Counted from the stretch's first letter, positions 15,301-24,912 are shown. The stretch is 64,000 nucleotides of DNA from Stenotrophomonas sp. 610A2 (GCF_030549615.1 NZ_CP130832.1:1550001-1614000); one strand, 5' to 3'. Program-made: numbers and translations. The notes: generated by a model from the sequence alone, not told the origin.

Positions 15301-15711
15301 ATGCCCCCCAGCAAGCCCCCAATCCAGAAGGTTCTGGCCGCACGTATGAAGGCGGCCCGGAAAGCGCTGGGTCTTTCTCAGGTCGGCGTGGGGGTGGGCA
15401 TGGGGTTCCCGGAAGATACGAGCTCTGCCAGGGTCAACCGCTGGGAGCTGGCTATCAACAAAACCAGCCTTGAGCACGCCGAGCAGGTCGCCGAGGTCCT
15501 GAAAGTCCCGTTCCCCGCCCTGGTCAGCAGGGACGACAAGCTCGCCGCGGTCATCACCGGCTTCGCCCTCCTGCCAAAAGCCCGTCAGGACGAAGTGTGG
15601 GCCCTGATCGAGCGCTCGCTAGGCGAGGAACAGGCCGAAGAGGTCAAGGAGCGGCTGGGCAAGTCCACCCCTGCAGCCAAGGGGAAGACCAAGAAGCCCC
15701 GTCGCGTATGA
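15301..15711 (+). CDS. XRE-family transcriptional regulator
   Basis: 136 aa. The N-terminal helix-turn-helix (ARMKAARKALGLSQVGVGVGM...SSARVNRWELAINKTSLE, about residues 13-60) fits the XRE/Cro class. A helical middle part and a Lys/Pro-rich tail (KGKTKKPRRV) follow. The ATG is at 15301. It sits 217 bases before the restriction-like system, so it may act as its controller, comparable to C proteins of restriction-modification systems, though those are usually shorter. Or it may regulate the divergent pair. Confidence 0.75.
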   Translation: MPPSKPPIQKVLAARMKAARKALGLSQVGVGVGMGFPEDTSSARVNRWELAINKTSLEHAEQVAEVLKVPFPALVSRDDKLAAVITGFALLPKARQDEVWALIERSLGEEQAEEVKERLGKSTPAAKGKTKKPRRV

Positions 15712-15781
15712 GCCCTGGCCACCACTTTTCTAGTCTCCTGTGGTGCGATCCACCTACCCGAGAATAGCCGTCTCGCGGTAA

Positions 15782-15800
15782 GCTAAACCATTGATTTAGC
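15782..15800. promoter_or_regulatory. Inverted repeat GCTAAA-N7-TTTAGC
   Basis: Perfect 6-bp half-sites separated by 7 bases, 128 bases before the methyltransferase start. Possible operator for the XRE regulator just upstream or for a KorA-like plasmid regulator. The region 15712-15927 is otherwise noncoding. Confidence 0.4.
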
Positions 15801-15927
15801 GCACTCTTGGGGCTGCTTTGAAGATTGTCATTTTACTGCCCGGATCCTTGGGCCGGGGTGCCTTTGCAGGTGCCTTGGCTGGGTCCCATGCTTCCTGTTG
15901 GTCCAGTTGCGCCCTGGGGGGCTGCCA

Positions 15928-18702
15928 TTGAACGCAGTTGAGATCGAGGAGGCCCTCTCCGCCCTGGCCGAAGCCCCGTTTGAGCCTGGCGAATTCCCTT
16001 ATCTGTTCCTGACAGCGTTTGGGAACAAAGACACGACCATCAAGCGCCTACGGAAGGGGGACAGCAATGCCTCTGACGTCCCTGGCGCGATCCTGCAACG
16101 CTCCAACATCCACTTGGCCACCAGCGCGCCCGGGAAGGTCCACGAGACCTTGCAGGCATTGCGGGCCAGTCCGCGCACCCTCCCAGCCAAAGCCAAGTTC
16201 ATCATGGCGACCGATGGCCAGACCCTGGAAGCCGAGGATCTGATCAGCGGGGAAGTGCTGGCGTGCGACTTCAAGAGCTTCGCTGACCACTTCGGGTTCT
16301 TCCTTCCGTTGGCCGGGATCTCCACGATCAAGGAGATCAAAGAGAACCCGTTTGACGTTCGAGCCACTGGCCGTCTGACCAAGCTCTACATTGAACTTTT
16401 GCAGAACAACAAGTCCTGGGCGTCGGACGAGCGCCGAGCGGACATGAACCACTTCATGGCCCGCCTGGTGTTTTGCTTCTTCGCGGAAGACACGGAAATC
16501 TTTAAGGCCGCAGCGAGTCTGTTTACCCAGACACTGCAAACGATGACCGAGTCAGATGGATCCAACACTCACACGGTGCTGGAAACCATCTTCCGTGCAA
16601 TGAACTTGCCGGATGAAGAACGAGCAGCTTCTGATTTGCCCGGTTGGGCGAAGCGCTTCCCGTATGTCAACGGTGGGTTGTTCTCTGGAAGCACGGATGT
16701 TCCGGTATTCACCCGCACAGCGCGATCCTACCTTCTTCGCACTGGCGAGCTGAAATGGCAGGAGATCAACCCTGACATCTTCGGTTCCATGATCCAAGCG
16801 GTAGCCGATGAAGAAGAGCGCGGATCGCTGGGTATGCACTACACCAGTGTGCCCAACATCCTCAAAGTGCTGAACCCGCTCTTTCTTGATGACCTTCGCG
16901 CCCAACTGGACGCTGCCGGCGACAACAAGGTGAAACTGCTGAACTTGCGAAAGCGCATGGCGCGCATCCGCGTGTTCGACCCAGCCTGCGGCTCCGGGAA
17001 CTTCTTAGTCATCGCTTACAAGCAGATGCGGGAGATTGAGGCTGAGATCAACAAGCGGCGCGGGGAAGCGGAACTGCGCACTGAGATCCCGCTGACGAAT
17101 TTTCGGGGTATCGAGCTACGGGAATTCCCGGCTGAGATCGCGCGGCTGGCTCTCATCATCGCTGAGTTTCAGTGCGATCAACTCTACCGTGGGCAAAAAG
17201 AAGCTCTCGCTGATGTATTGCCATTGGATTCGCAGAACTGGATCACCTGTGGAAATGCCTTGCGACTTGACTGGTTGACGCTTTGTCCTCCTACTGGAAC
17301 AGGTGTCAAGTTGATGGGGGATGATTTATTCAACACTCCATTGGACCAAGCAGAAATTGACTTTGAGAATGAGGGTGGTGAGACATACATTTGCGGAAAT
17401 CCACCATATCTCGGATCAACCTGGCAAACGGACGAGCAAAAGTCTGACCTCAAAGCAATCTTTGGGGAGAGGGCTAGAAACTGGAAATCTTTGGATTACG
17501 TTGCTGGCTGGTTTATGAAAGCAGCTGACTATGGGCTCAGCACAAGTGCAGTTTCAGCTTTCGTATCCACCAATTCTATTTGCCAGGGGCAACAGGTTCC
17601 GATCCTGTGGCCACTCATTTATGAAACAGGACACAAGATTTCCTTCGCGCATTCGCCCTTCAAGTGGGCAAACCTAGCTAGCCAGAACGCTGGTGTTGCT
17701 GTGATTGTGGTGGGGCTGGAAAGAAACCCCAGTGGCCTGTGCCGTCTCTATGTTGAAGATGCAGCCGGACTGACATGCAAACTCGCTGACAACATTAATG
17801 CATATCTAGTGCCGTCTCGGGACATCATTGTCGAGGGGGAGAGTAAACCTCTCGGTCAGCAGGCCAGAATGTTCTGGGGGAACAAGCCGACGGACGGGGG
17901 ATTTCTACTTCTTTCTACCGACGAAAGAGATGATCTTCTTCGTGAGTATCCAAGTTCAGCAAAATTCATACGAACATTTCTTGGGTCCCAAGAGTTAATC
18001 CAAGGTCAGCGACGGTATTGTCTGTGGATTGAGGATGACGAAGTCGAACAGGCGAAAGCCATTCCTGTTATTGCGGAGCGGCTCAACCAAGTTGCAAAAT
18101 TCAGGGCGGAAAGTAAAGCGGCAGAGACTCGGCCAGCTGCGGCATTTCCACATCGATTTAGGCAAATTCAGGCGATTGCAACAAGAAACACAATCGCTAT
18201 TCCAGCTGTTTCGTCCGAAAATCGTGCTTACTTCCCTGTTGGATTTACCGATAGCAACACGATACATTCCAATCGAAATTTCACCATTTACGATTCGCCG
18301 CTGTGGAATTTTTCGATTGCTTCATCAAAGTTGCATCAGGTCTGGTTGTCAACGGTTTGCGCGAGGCTCGAAATGCGCTATTCGTATTCCAATTCCATTG
18401 GGTGGAACTCCTTTCCGCTACCGTTGCTGACTGCACAAAATATGATTGATCTAAGCCGGTGTGCAGAGAACATTTTATTGGCCAGAGAAGCCCATTATCC
18501 AGCCACTATCGCTGATCTTTACGATCCCGAGACTATGCCTGATGACCTTCGCCGCGCTCATGAGCGCAACGATGAAATTCTAGAACAGATCTACATCGGC
18601 CGCCGTTTCCGAAATGACACCGAACGCTTGGAAAAGCTGTTCGACCTCTACACCAAGATGACGGCGGGCCAAGGCAAGCCAAAGAAGAAGGCCAAGAAAT
18701 GA
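15928..18702 (+). CDS. MmeI-like class DNA adenine methyltransferase
   Basis: 924 aa from a TTG at 15928 (MNAVEIEE), chosen because GGGGG precedes it and the family starts this way; an in-frame TTG at 15898 has no ribosome site. Motif I FDPACGSGNF is at about 349 and the catalytic NPPY motif at about 490, so it is a gamma-type N6-adenine methyltransferase with a large helical domain before it and a target-recognition and C-terminal region after it. I see no clear PD-(D/E)XK nuclease at the N-terminus, unlike true MmeI. From about 17180 to 18530 the DNA is distinctly AT-richer than the flanks. Operon with the helicase (overlap ATGA). Confidence 0.82.
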   Translation: MNAVEIEEALSALAEAPFEPGEFPYLFLTAFGNKDTTIKRLRKGDSNASDVPGAILQRSNIHLATSAPGKVHETLQALRASPRTLPAKAKFIMATDGQTLEAEDLISGEVLACDFKSFADHFGFFLPLAGISTIKEIKENPFDVRATGRLTKLYIELLQNNKSWASDERRADMNHFMARLVFCFFAEDTEIFKAAASLFTQTLQTMTESDGSNTHTVLETIFRAMNLPDEERAASDLPGWAKRFPYVNGGLFSGSTDVPVFTRTARSYLLRTGELKWQEINPDIFGSMIQAVADEEERGSLGMHYTSVPNILKVLNPLFLDDLRAQLDAAGDNKVKLLNLRKRMARIRVFDPACGSGNFLVIAYKQMREIEAEINKRRGEAELRTEIPLTNFRGIELREFPAEIARLALIIAEFQCDQLYRGQKEALADVLPLDSQNWITCGNALRLDWLTLCPPTGTGVKLMGDDLFNTPLDQAEIDFENEGGETYICGNPPYLGSTWQTDEQKSDLKAIFGERARNWKSLDYVAGWFMKAADYGLSTSAVSAFVSTNSICQGQQVPILWPLIYETGHKISFAHSPFKWANLASQNAGVAVIVVGLERNPSGLCRLYVEDAAGLTCKLADNINAYLVPSRDIIVEGESKPLGQQARMFWGNKPTDGGFLLLSTDERDDLLREYPSSAKFIRTFLGSQELIQGQRRYCLWIEDDEVEQAKAIPVIAERLNQVAKFRAESKAAETRPAAAFPHRFRQIQAIATRNTIAIPAVSSENRAYFPVGFTDSNTIHSNRNFTIYDSPLWNFSIASSKLHQVWLSTVCARLEMRYSYSNSIGWNSFPLPLLTAQNMIDLSRCAENILLAREAHYPATIADLYDPETMPDDLRRAHERNDEILEQIYIGRRFRNDTERLEKLFDLYTKMTAGQGKPKKKAKK

Positions 18703-20804
18703 GCATGGAAGGCAATCCGACCAATAAATACACCGTCCCGTCCGTTTCGATTGCGACGGCGCAGACAGGTGCATCCAGCAAGATCAATGCGCTGGGCATG
18801 CGTCCAATGCAGGAGAAGGCCTACGCTAAGCGCGGTGAGCAGCACCTGCTTATCAAGTCGCCCCCTGCCTCGGGCAAGTCCCGCGCCTTGATGTTCATTG
18901 CCTTAGACAAGATCAAGAACCAGGGCTTGAAGCAGGCCATCATCGTGGTGCCAGAACGATCCATCGGCGGTAGCTTTGCCGACGAGAAGCTGTCAGAGCA
19001 TGGTTTTTGGGCCGACTGGGAAGTTCGTCCGCAGTGGAACCTCTGCAATGCGCCAGGCGAGGACAACGGAAAGGTTGCCCCGTCCAAGGTCAAGGCCGTA
19101 GGTGCGTTCCTGGCAAGCGATGACACGGTGCTGGTGTGCACCCATGCCACCTTCCGCTTTGCGGTGGATGAGTTTGGCATTGAGGCGTTTGATGGTCGCC
19201 TCATCGCCATTGATGAATTCCATCATGTCAGCAGCAATCCCGATAACAAGCTTGGCTCGCAGCTTGGGCAGCTCATCTCACGTGGCAAGGTCCATGTGGT
19301 TGCAATGACGGGATCATATTTCCGCGGCGATGCGGTCGCGGTTCTCTCGCCTGATGACGAGGGTAAGTTTGAGTCGGTCTCCTATACCTACTACGAGCAG
19401 CTGAACGGCTATACCTACCTTAAAAGCCTGGACATCGGCTATTTCTTCTATACGGGTCGCTATCTGGACGCGATCATGAAGGTGTTGGATCCGTCTTTGA
19501 AGACGATCATCCACATTCCTAACGTCAATGCCCGTGAGTCTTTGAAGGATAAGCTCAAAGAGGTTGAGGACATCCTGGGATCTCTTGGAGAGTGGAAGGG
19601 CAGGGACGAAACAACCGGCTTCCACCTGATCCAGGTGGCTGACGGGCGCACGATCAAAGTTGCGGACCTGGTAGACGATAGCGACTCGGCTCGCCGCTCC
19701 AAGATCCTTGCCGCCTTGAAGGATCCAGCTCAGAAAGACAACCGCGACAACGTCGACATCATCATTGCTTTGGGCATGGCCAAAGAGGGGTTTGACTGGA
19801 TCTGGTGCGAGCATGCCCTGACCATTGGCTACCGTAGCAGCCTCACTGAGATCGTTCAGATCATTGGCCGAGCGACCCGTGATGCGCCAGGCAAGGCACG
19901 TTCGCGTTTCACCAATCTGATTGCCGAGCCTGCGGCAGACTCAGAAATCGTGGTTGATGCGGTCAATGACACTCTGAAAGCCATTGCGGCCAGTCTGCTG
20001 ATGGAACAGGTCCTGGCGCCTCGCTTTGAGTTCACCCCTAAGAACGCGGGTGAGAAGGAAGGCTTTGACTACGGAGAGGAGGGTTACCAGGATGGCAAGT
20101 CCAATGTGGGCGTGAATGCCGCCACGGGCGCTGTCCATGTCGAGATCAATGGTCTTGCGCAACCCAAGTCTCCTGAGGCCGCCCGGATCTGCAAAGAGGA
20201 CATCAACGAGGTCATCACTGGCTTCATCCAGGATAAGCCGACCTTGGAACGCGGGTTGTTCGACAAGGACAACACCCTGCCTGAGGAAATCACCCAGGTC
20301 CAAATGGCTAAGATCGTCCGTGATCGCTACCCGGACCTCAGTGAGGAAGACCAAGAGGCCGTGCGCCAGCATGCCATTGCCGTCCTCAACATCACCCAGC
20401 AGGCCAAGCAGGTCATCGCTCAGGGGGATGCGAAGGGTGAGTCCGCCAACATGTCTTTGATCGAGGGCGTCCGAAAGTTCGTCAACGTCAAAGACCTGGA
20501 TATCGATCTGATCGATCGTATCAATCCCTTCGACGCGGCCTATGCCGTCTTGGCCAAGGCGATGGATGAGCGCGTGCTCCGGCAAGTCCAGGCCAGCATC
20601 GCAGCCAAGCGCCTGGCAATCTCCTACGAGGAAGCCAAGGACTTGGCCAAGCGCGCCGTTGCCTTCAAGAATGAGCGTGGCCGCTTGCCTGAAATTGGCT
20701 CGGCGGATCCTTGGGAGCGCCGTATGGCCGAAGGTATCGCCGCCTTGCAGCGCCACATCGCCCAGCAGAAGGCCTCCGCGGCTCAGGGTGGCGGCAATGG
20801 CTGA
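18699..20804 (+). CDS. SF2 DEAD/DEAH-like helicase of the restriction-like system
   Basis: 701 aa. Walker A SPPASGKS (about 54-61), Walker B DEFHH (about 171-175), a motif III-like AMTGSY and motif VI QIIGRATRD (about 386). These define an SF2 helicase/translocase. The C-terminal 250 residues are helical and include KNERGRLPEIGSADPWER, like a helicase-associated DNA-binding module. It probably translocates on DNA for the methyltransferase/nuclease pair, analogous to the motor of type I or ISP restriction. The start overlaps the methyltransferase stop, and its end overlaps the nuclease start by 8 bases. Confidence 0.82.
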   Translation: MSMEGNPTNKYTVPSVSIATAQTGASSKINALGMRPMQEKAYAKRGEQHLLIKSPPASGKSRALMFIALDKIKNQGLKQAIIVVPERSIGGSFADEKLSEHGFWADWEVRPQWNLCNAPGEDNGKVAPSKVKAVGAFLASDDTVLVCTHATFRFAVDEFGIEAFDGRLIAIDEFHHVSSNPDNKLGSQLGQLISRGKVHVVAMTGSYFRGDAVAVLSPDDEGKFESVSYTYYEQLNGYTYLKSLDIGYFFYTGRYLDAIMKVLDPSLKTIIHIPNVNARESLKDKLKEVEDILGSLGEWKGRDETTGFHLIQVADGRTIKVADLVDDSDSARRSKILAALKDPAQKDNRDNVDIIIALGMAKEGFDWIWCEHALTIGYRSSLTEIVQIIGRATRDAPGKARSRFTNLIAEPAADSEIVVDAVNDTLKAIAASLLMEQVLAPRFEFTPKNAGEKEGFDYGEEGYQDGKSNVGVNAATGAVHVEINGLAQPKSPEAARICKEDINEVITGFIQDKPTLERGLFDKDNTLPEEITQVQMAKIVRDRYPDLSEEDQEAVRQHAIAVLNITQQAKQVIAQGDAKGESANMSLIEGVRKFVNVKDLDIDLIDRINPFDAAYAVLAKAMDERVLRQVQASIAAKRLAISYEEAKDLAKRAVAFKNERGRLPEIGSADPWERRMAEGIAALQRHIAQQKASAAQGGGNG

Positions 20805-21978
20805 CCGGGAAGGCGAGGAGCTCCTAGAAGAGCTTGGCCTTGAAGCTGCACCTATCAAGGCCAGCAGTCATACCCCCCAGGAGGAACGTCTCCTGGCAGG
20901 GTTTGAAGACATTCTCCGCTTCGTCCAAGAGCATGGGGGCGCGCCACAGCACGGCGAAGAACGGGATATCTTCGAACGTCTCTATGCCGTGCGCCTGGAT
21001 CGGTTACGAGCATTGACCAGTGCGCACCCATTGCTGATGCCGCTTGATCCCCAAGGGCTGCTATCCGCGCCACCCAGCCGCGCTGCGCCCGACGCTGCGG
21101 AAGACATGGACGATGAGGCGCTGCTGGCAGAGCTTGGCCTGGCGGGGGCTGAGGACGACATTACCCAGCTGCGTCATGTGCGTTCCTACGAGGAACGCAA
21201 GACGGCTGAGGACGTTGCCAACCGCACGGCTTGCCCTGACTTTGACCGTTTCCAGCCGCTCTTTGAGCGGGTAGAAGGAGACCTCAAAACGGGCCTGCGT
21301 AAAACCCTGCGCTTTGGGCGCGATGCCAGCGTGGCTGAGGGCAACTTCTTCATCCTCAGTGGCCAGATGGCCTATGTCGCGGAAATGGGGGAGACGTTCC
21401 GCACCCCTAATGGTGAGCCAGATGCCCGCCTGCGAGTCATCTTCTCCAATGGCACCGAGAGCAACCTGTTGCAGCGTTCATTGCAGCGGGCGCTTTACAA
21501 GGACGACACGGGTCGGCGTATTACCGATGATGACCATGGGCCGCTGTTTGGCGACACCTTGGAGCCGGACGACATCGTCAATGGCACCATCTATGTGCTG
21601 CGCAGCCTGTCCAACAACTCGTTCGTGGTCGAGCACCGGGAGCTCATCCATAAGATCGGGATTACAGGCGGCAAGGTCGAGACCCGGATCGCCAACGCCA
21701 CGATCGATCCGACCTACATGCTGGCCAAGGTTGAGATCGTGGCCACCTACAAGCTCTCGAACCTCAACCGCACGCGGTTGGAAAACCTCTTCCATCGGAT
21801 CTTCCAGGAAGCCAGGCTAGATCTGACCCTGCAAGACCGCTTCGGCAACCCGGTGAAGCCCCGCGAGTGGTTCCTGGTGCCACTGCATGTCATTGACGAG
21901 GCAGTGAAGCGTATCCAGGACGGCACGATCACGGATTTCGTCTACGACCCCGCGCAAGCGGCGTTGGTCAAGCGGTAG
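20797..21978 (+). CDS. GIY-YIG (T5orf172/MUG113-like) nuclease of the same system
   Basis: 393 aa from the ATG at 20797 (MADREGEEL). The C-terminal domain has the GIY-YIG pattern IYVLRS (about 264), then IHKIGITGG (about 284), an Arg in the following VETRIA, and a helix with the conserved Glu/Asn (LNRTRLENLFHRIF). This matches the T5orf172/MUG113 branch. The N-terminal half is acidic and helical and probably mediates complex formation. It would supply cleavage to a methyltransferase-helicase-nuclease complex. Followed 24 bases later by an ankyrin gene. Confidence 0.78.
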   Translation: MADREGEELLEELGLEAAPIKASSHTPQEERLLAGFEDILRFVQEHGGAPQHGEERDIFERLYAVRLDRLRALTSAHPLLMPLDPQGLLSAPPSRAAPDAAEDMDDEALLAELGLAGAEDDITQLRHVRSYEERKTAEDVANRTACPDFDRFQPLFERVEGDLKTGLRKTLRFGRDASVAEGNFFILSGQMAYVAEMGETFRTPNGEPDARLRVIFSNGTESNLLQRSLQRALYKDDTGRRITDDDHGPLFGDTLEPDDIVNGTIYVLRSLSNNSFVVEHRELIHKIGITGGKVETRIANATIDPTYMLAKVEIVATYKLSNLNRTRLENLFHRIFQEARLDLTLQDRFGNPVKPREWFLVPLHVIDEAVKRIQDGTITDFVYDPAQAALVKR

Positions 21979-22002
21979 CGTGATTTGGGAGGGGTGATCG
22001 TA

Positions 22003-22722
22003 ATGGCCAAGACAAAGCAAGAACGCGCCAATCAGAAGCTTCGGGACGCGATTGAATTCTATAACTACGACGCCTTTCTCGTAGCGATTGAAAGGGGCGC
22101 CGATGTGAATGTCTTGGATGAGGATGGCTATCCGCCGCTGCATACTGCCGTCTATCTGCAACAACAAAAGATGGTCAAGGTCCTGATCGCAAGAGGTGCT
22201 GACGTCAACCTTTCAGGTCAAGACGGCTGGACACCGCTGCATGAAGCGGCTCGGGGCGGAAACACCGAGAGCGTTCAAATGCTTCTGGATGCGGGGGCAT
22301 CATTAGCGTCGTTTTGCACAGGTCATTACGACCCCATTGGTGGATACCCTATTCATGAAGCATCGGGCGCTGCTGTTTCGCTTCTGGTAGAGCACGGGGC
22401 GGATGTCGAAGCAAAAGACGAAATGGGCAGAACACCCCTTCATTACAGGGCTAATGGAGGAGATGCTGTGGGAGTTCGCTCCCTTCTCTCGCTGGGAGCA
22501 AATCCATACCCGCTGGACAATGAAGGAAAGTCGCCACTGGAATACTTGGATCCGAACAGTAAGAAATACAAAGGTGTATTGGAGGCGCTCGCCCCAAGTG
22601 CTGCGGAGCGTGATCGCCTCACTCTCGATGCTTCCACTGTTCAATCGATGAAGTCTGAGGGTCCGATCGGCAAATGCGAACGGTGTGGTAGGCCAGCTCA
22701 TACGGGCAGATGCCGCTTCTAG
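22003..22722 (+). CDS. Ankyrin-repeat protein with zinc-knuckle-like tail
   Basis: 239 aa. Five to six ankyrin repeats (GYPPLHTAVYLQQQ, GWTPLHEAARGGNTESVQMLL, GRTPLHYRANGGD). The C-terminus ends KCERCGRPAHTGRCRF, a CxxC...C cluster resembling a zinc knuckle seen on some nuclease-associated proteins. GGAGGGG precedes the ATG at 22003. It follows the nuclease gene by only 24 bases and is likely co-transcribed, so it may regulate or inhibit the restriction-like system. That link is contextual only. Confidence 0.75.
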   Translation: MAKTKQERANQKLRDAIEFYNYDAFLVAIERGADVNVLDEDGYPPLHTAVYLQQQKMVKVLIARGADVNLSGQDGWTPLHEAARGGNTESVQMLLDAGASLASFCTGHYDPIGGYPIHEASGAAVSLLVEHGADVEAKDEMGRTPLHYRANGGDAVGVRSLLSLGANPYPLDNEGKSPLEYLDPNSKKYKGVLEALAPSAAERDRLTLDASTVQSMKSEGPIGKCERCGRPAHTGRCRF

Positions 22723-22771
22723 CTCATCCGCCACGATAGTCCAGGGTGGGAGCTATGACTTGTAGCGAGGC

Positions 22772-23662
22772 ATGATGAAAGATCGCGTTGAGGCTTGGAA
22801 GAAGGCGTTTGAAGGCGATGAGCAAGCCATCCTGCCCACGCTGGTGAACTTCGCCTGGAACTATGCCGCGTTCACAACGGTTATTCAGATCGTGCGCCAG
22901 GCGCCGGAAGACGACGAGGGCCGGAAGAAACTGAATTCAATGGTCCTGGACCTCTTGGCTGGCGGCTATTGGGCGAACGCCATCTTGGCCATTCGGCGTT
23001 TGGTTGACCGAGGGCCATTCAATGGCCGGCGTGGAGTCAATTCCTTATGGGCCCTTGTCCAAGACATCAAAGCAAGCCGGGAGAACCTCACCCGCGCTGT
23101 CTATGTGGAAACAATCGCTGGCCTTCCTTACGACTACGAAGCGATCCGCGACAGGTATTGGGACTTTGCGATGGCGCAGCCCCCAGGCGGTGTGCATGTG
23201 CCAAGGGAGCTTTGGTATGAACCTTCCGAGCAAAGGCATGAAGAGTTTGACTGGCTAAGCGGCGTCGCTTCCGACGCCCGATCGCCTGCTGACCTCGTTC
23301 GCGAGGATGTTTTCATCCGCTTGGAGAACCGACTCGGCCAGCTCGACCAGGTGGCTGATCACGCTACGATCTTCTTCGCGCATGCTGCAACAGAGGCGAG
23401 TAGGCAGGGCCGCGTGATGGATCGCTGGGGTCCAAACGAAGCTAAGCAGTCGTTACAGCAGGTCGCCGAGGTCGCGGAGTTTGTGGGGCGCTGGTTTTGC
23501 TTCACAGGGATTGGCGACATCCTGCCCACTGCTCAATACGACCAGTTCGAGTTCCTGGATCAACCCCTATGGCCGGGCGATCGGGCATTGCTGCATGAGC
23601 AATGGGATGAATTCGGTGAGGAAGTCGGTCGGTGGCCGCACATCGATAACCAAGCCTTGTAG
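22772..23662 (+). CDS. HEPN (AbiU2-like) family protein, tentative
   Basis: 296 aa, mostly helical. The segment YWANAILAIRRLVDRGPFNGRRGVNSLWALVQDIKA resembles the HEPN/AbiU2 pattern of a helix with R...RL, then a turn and SL..L..D. HEPN domains of this class occur in abortive-infection and toxin proteins. The canonical catalytic RxxxxH is not obvious. GAGG lies immediately before ATGATG, and the second ATG at 22775 has better spacing. Convergent with umuC. Identification is tentative. Confidence 0.45.
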   Translation: MMKDRVEAWKKAFEGDEQAILPTLVNFAWNYAAFTTVIQIVRQAPEDDEGRKKLNSMVLDLLAGGYWANAILAIRRLVDRGPFNGRRGVNSLWALVQDIKASRENLTRAVYVETIAGLPYDYEAIRDRYWDFAMAQPPGGVHVPRELWYEPSEQRHEEFDWLSGVASDARSPADLVREDVFIRLENRLGQLDQVADHATIFFAHAATEASRQGRVMDRWGPNEAKQSLQQVAEVAEFVGRWFCFTGIGDILPTAQYDQFEFLDQPLWPGDRALLHEQWDEFGEEVGRWPHIDNQAL

Positions 23663-24910
23663 CTAGTGCACCTTCAAGAGCTGATCCCACCGACTCGTGT
23701 AGGCCGGCGACAGGCTCTTCTGGTTCATCGCCCAAACCGGCTTTTGCTTCCATCCCGATGACGCAAACCCTACTGTCCCGCGGCCGAACTTTTGGTTGGC
23801 CCTGTCCAGGATGTCCATGAGCGCCTTGGATCGTGGATCTACGCCAGCAAACAGATCGCCTTGAACCACAGATCCCGCTGTCAGATCCAGCAGGCCAACA
23901 CCCGCTTTCTTGTAGCGATAGCCTTTCCGATACATGGCCCTGGCCAACGCTTGGGCAACCATGAGGATCTCTCGCGTATCGGAGCAGGGGCCTACGAGGT
24001 TGAATGACTTGCTGGGATGATACTGAGCGGCGCCAGGCTTGAAGGGATTGGTGTTGAGCCATACCCAAACACCCGAGCACTGCAAGGCACGGGCACGCAG
24101 TTTCTCGCTGGCCCGGATGGCAAAGGTGGCCACGGCCTCTGTCAGGTCATCGAGCTCGATCACTTCCTTGCCGAATGACCGGGAGACCACGATCTGCTGA
24201 CGGTCCGGTTCGACCTCCTGCAGATCGGAGCAGGGGATGCCTTGCAGCTCGCGCTGGGTGCGGGCCAGCACGACACCGTAGCGGGCTCGTAGGGTTTCCG
24301 GATCGGCGTGGATCAGATCGTTGGCAGTGAGGATGCCCTCTGCACCCAGACGCGCCGCGAACTTCCTCCCCACGCCCCACAGGTCCTCAACCGGATAGTG
24401 CGACATCTGCGTAGTGCGGATGTCTTCATCGGCCAGGTCGATCACGCCACTGGGCATCTTCTTGGCGAGCTTGTTTGCAGCCTTCGCTAAGGTCTTCGTA
24501 GGGCCGATCCCAACACAGCATGGAATGCCCGTCCATTGAAGGATCCTAGCCCGTGCTTCCTTGGCTGCTCGCTCGCGATCTGAGATGCCGTCGAAAGTGA
24601 TAAAGCTCTCATCGATCGAGTAGACCTCCACCCGTGGGAACAGGTCGCGGAGGATGCCCACGATGCGGCCAGATATCTGACCGTAGAGCCCAAAATTGGC
24701 ACTGCGAATGACCAATTGCTTCCGAACATCCGTTGGCACTTCATGGATGGGCTGTCCCATCTTCACGCCCAGCGCCTTGCACTCGGCAGACCTGGCAATC
24801 GCGCAGCCGTCGTTGTTGCTCAGCACAACCACAGGCTTGCCGATGAGCTTGGGCTGGAATACGCGCTCACAGGAGGCATAGAAGTTGTTGCCATCGACCA
24901 AGCCAAGCAT
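23663..24910 (-). CDS. umuC: UmuC-like Y-family DNA polymerase
   Basis: 415 aa. Catalytic metal site visible: VDGNNFYASCE at the N-terminus (Asp near residue 6) and YSIDESF (Asp-Glu, about 101-102). Palm, fingers, thumb (WGVGRKFAARL helix-hairpin-helix) and little-finger parts are all present at normal UmuC length (about 420). It carries out error-prone bypass of DNA lesions when joined by processed UmuD. Its start follows the 24913 gene with a 2-base gap. Plasmid-borne mutagenesis operons often help survive damage or zygotic induction. Confidence 0.92.
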   Translation of the reverse strand: MLGLVDGNNFYASCERVFQPKLIGKPVVVLSNNDGCAIARSAECKALGVKMGQPIHEVPTDVRKQLVIRSANFGLYGQISGRIVGILRDLFPRVEVYSIDESFITFDGISDRERAAKEARARILQWTGIPCCVGIGPTKTLAKAANKLAKKMPSGVIDLADEDIRTTQMSHYPVEDLWGVGRKFAARLGAEGILTANDLIHADPETLRARYGVVLARTQRELQGIPCSDLQEVEPDRQQIVVSRSFGKEVIELDDLTEAVATFAIRASEKLRARALQCSGVWVWLNTNPFKPGAAQYHPSKSFNLVGPCSDTREILMVAQALARAMYRKGYRYKKAGVGLLDLTAGSVVQGDLFAGVDPRSKALMDILDRANQKFGRGTVGFASSGWKQKPVWAMNQKSLSPAYTSRWDQLLKVH

Positions 24911-24912
24911 GG

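Noticed and set aside
20150..20170. TTGCGCAACCCAAGTC inside the helicase gene
   Set aside because: Resembles the promoter family but lies within a coding region encoding GLAQPKS, with no start codon nearby.
19941..20858. 305-codon minus-strand frame opposite the helicase gene
   Set aside because: Antisense to a well-supported SF2 helicase; long only because of the GC-rich third positions.
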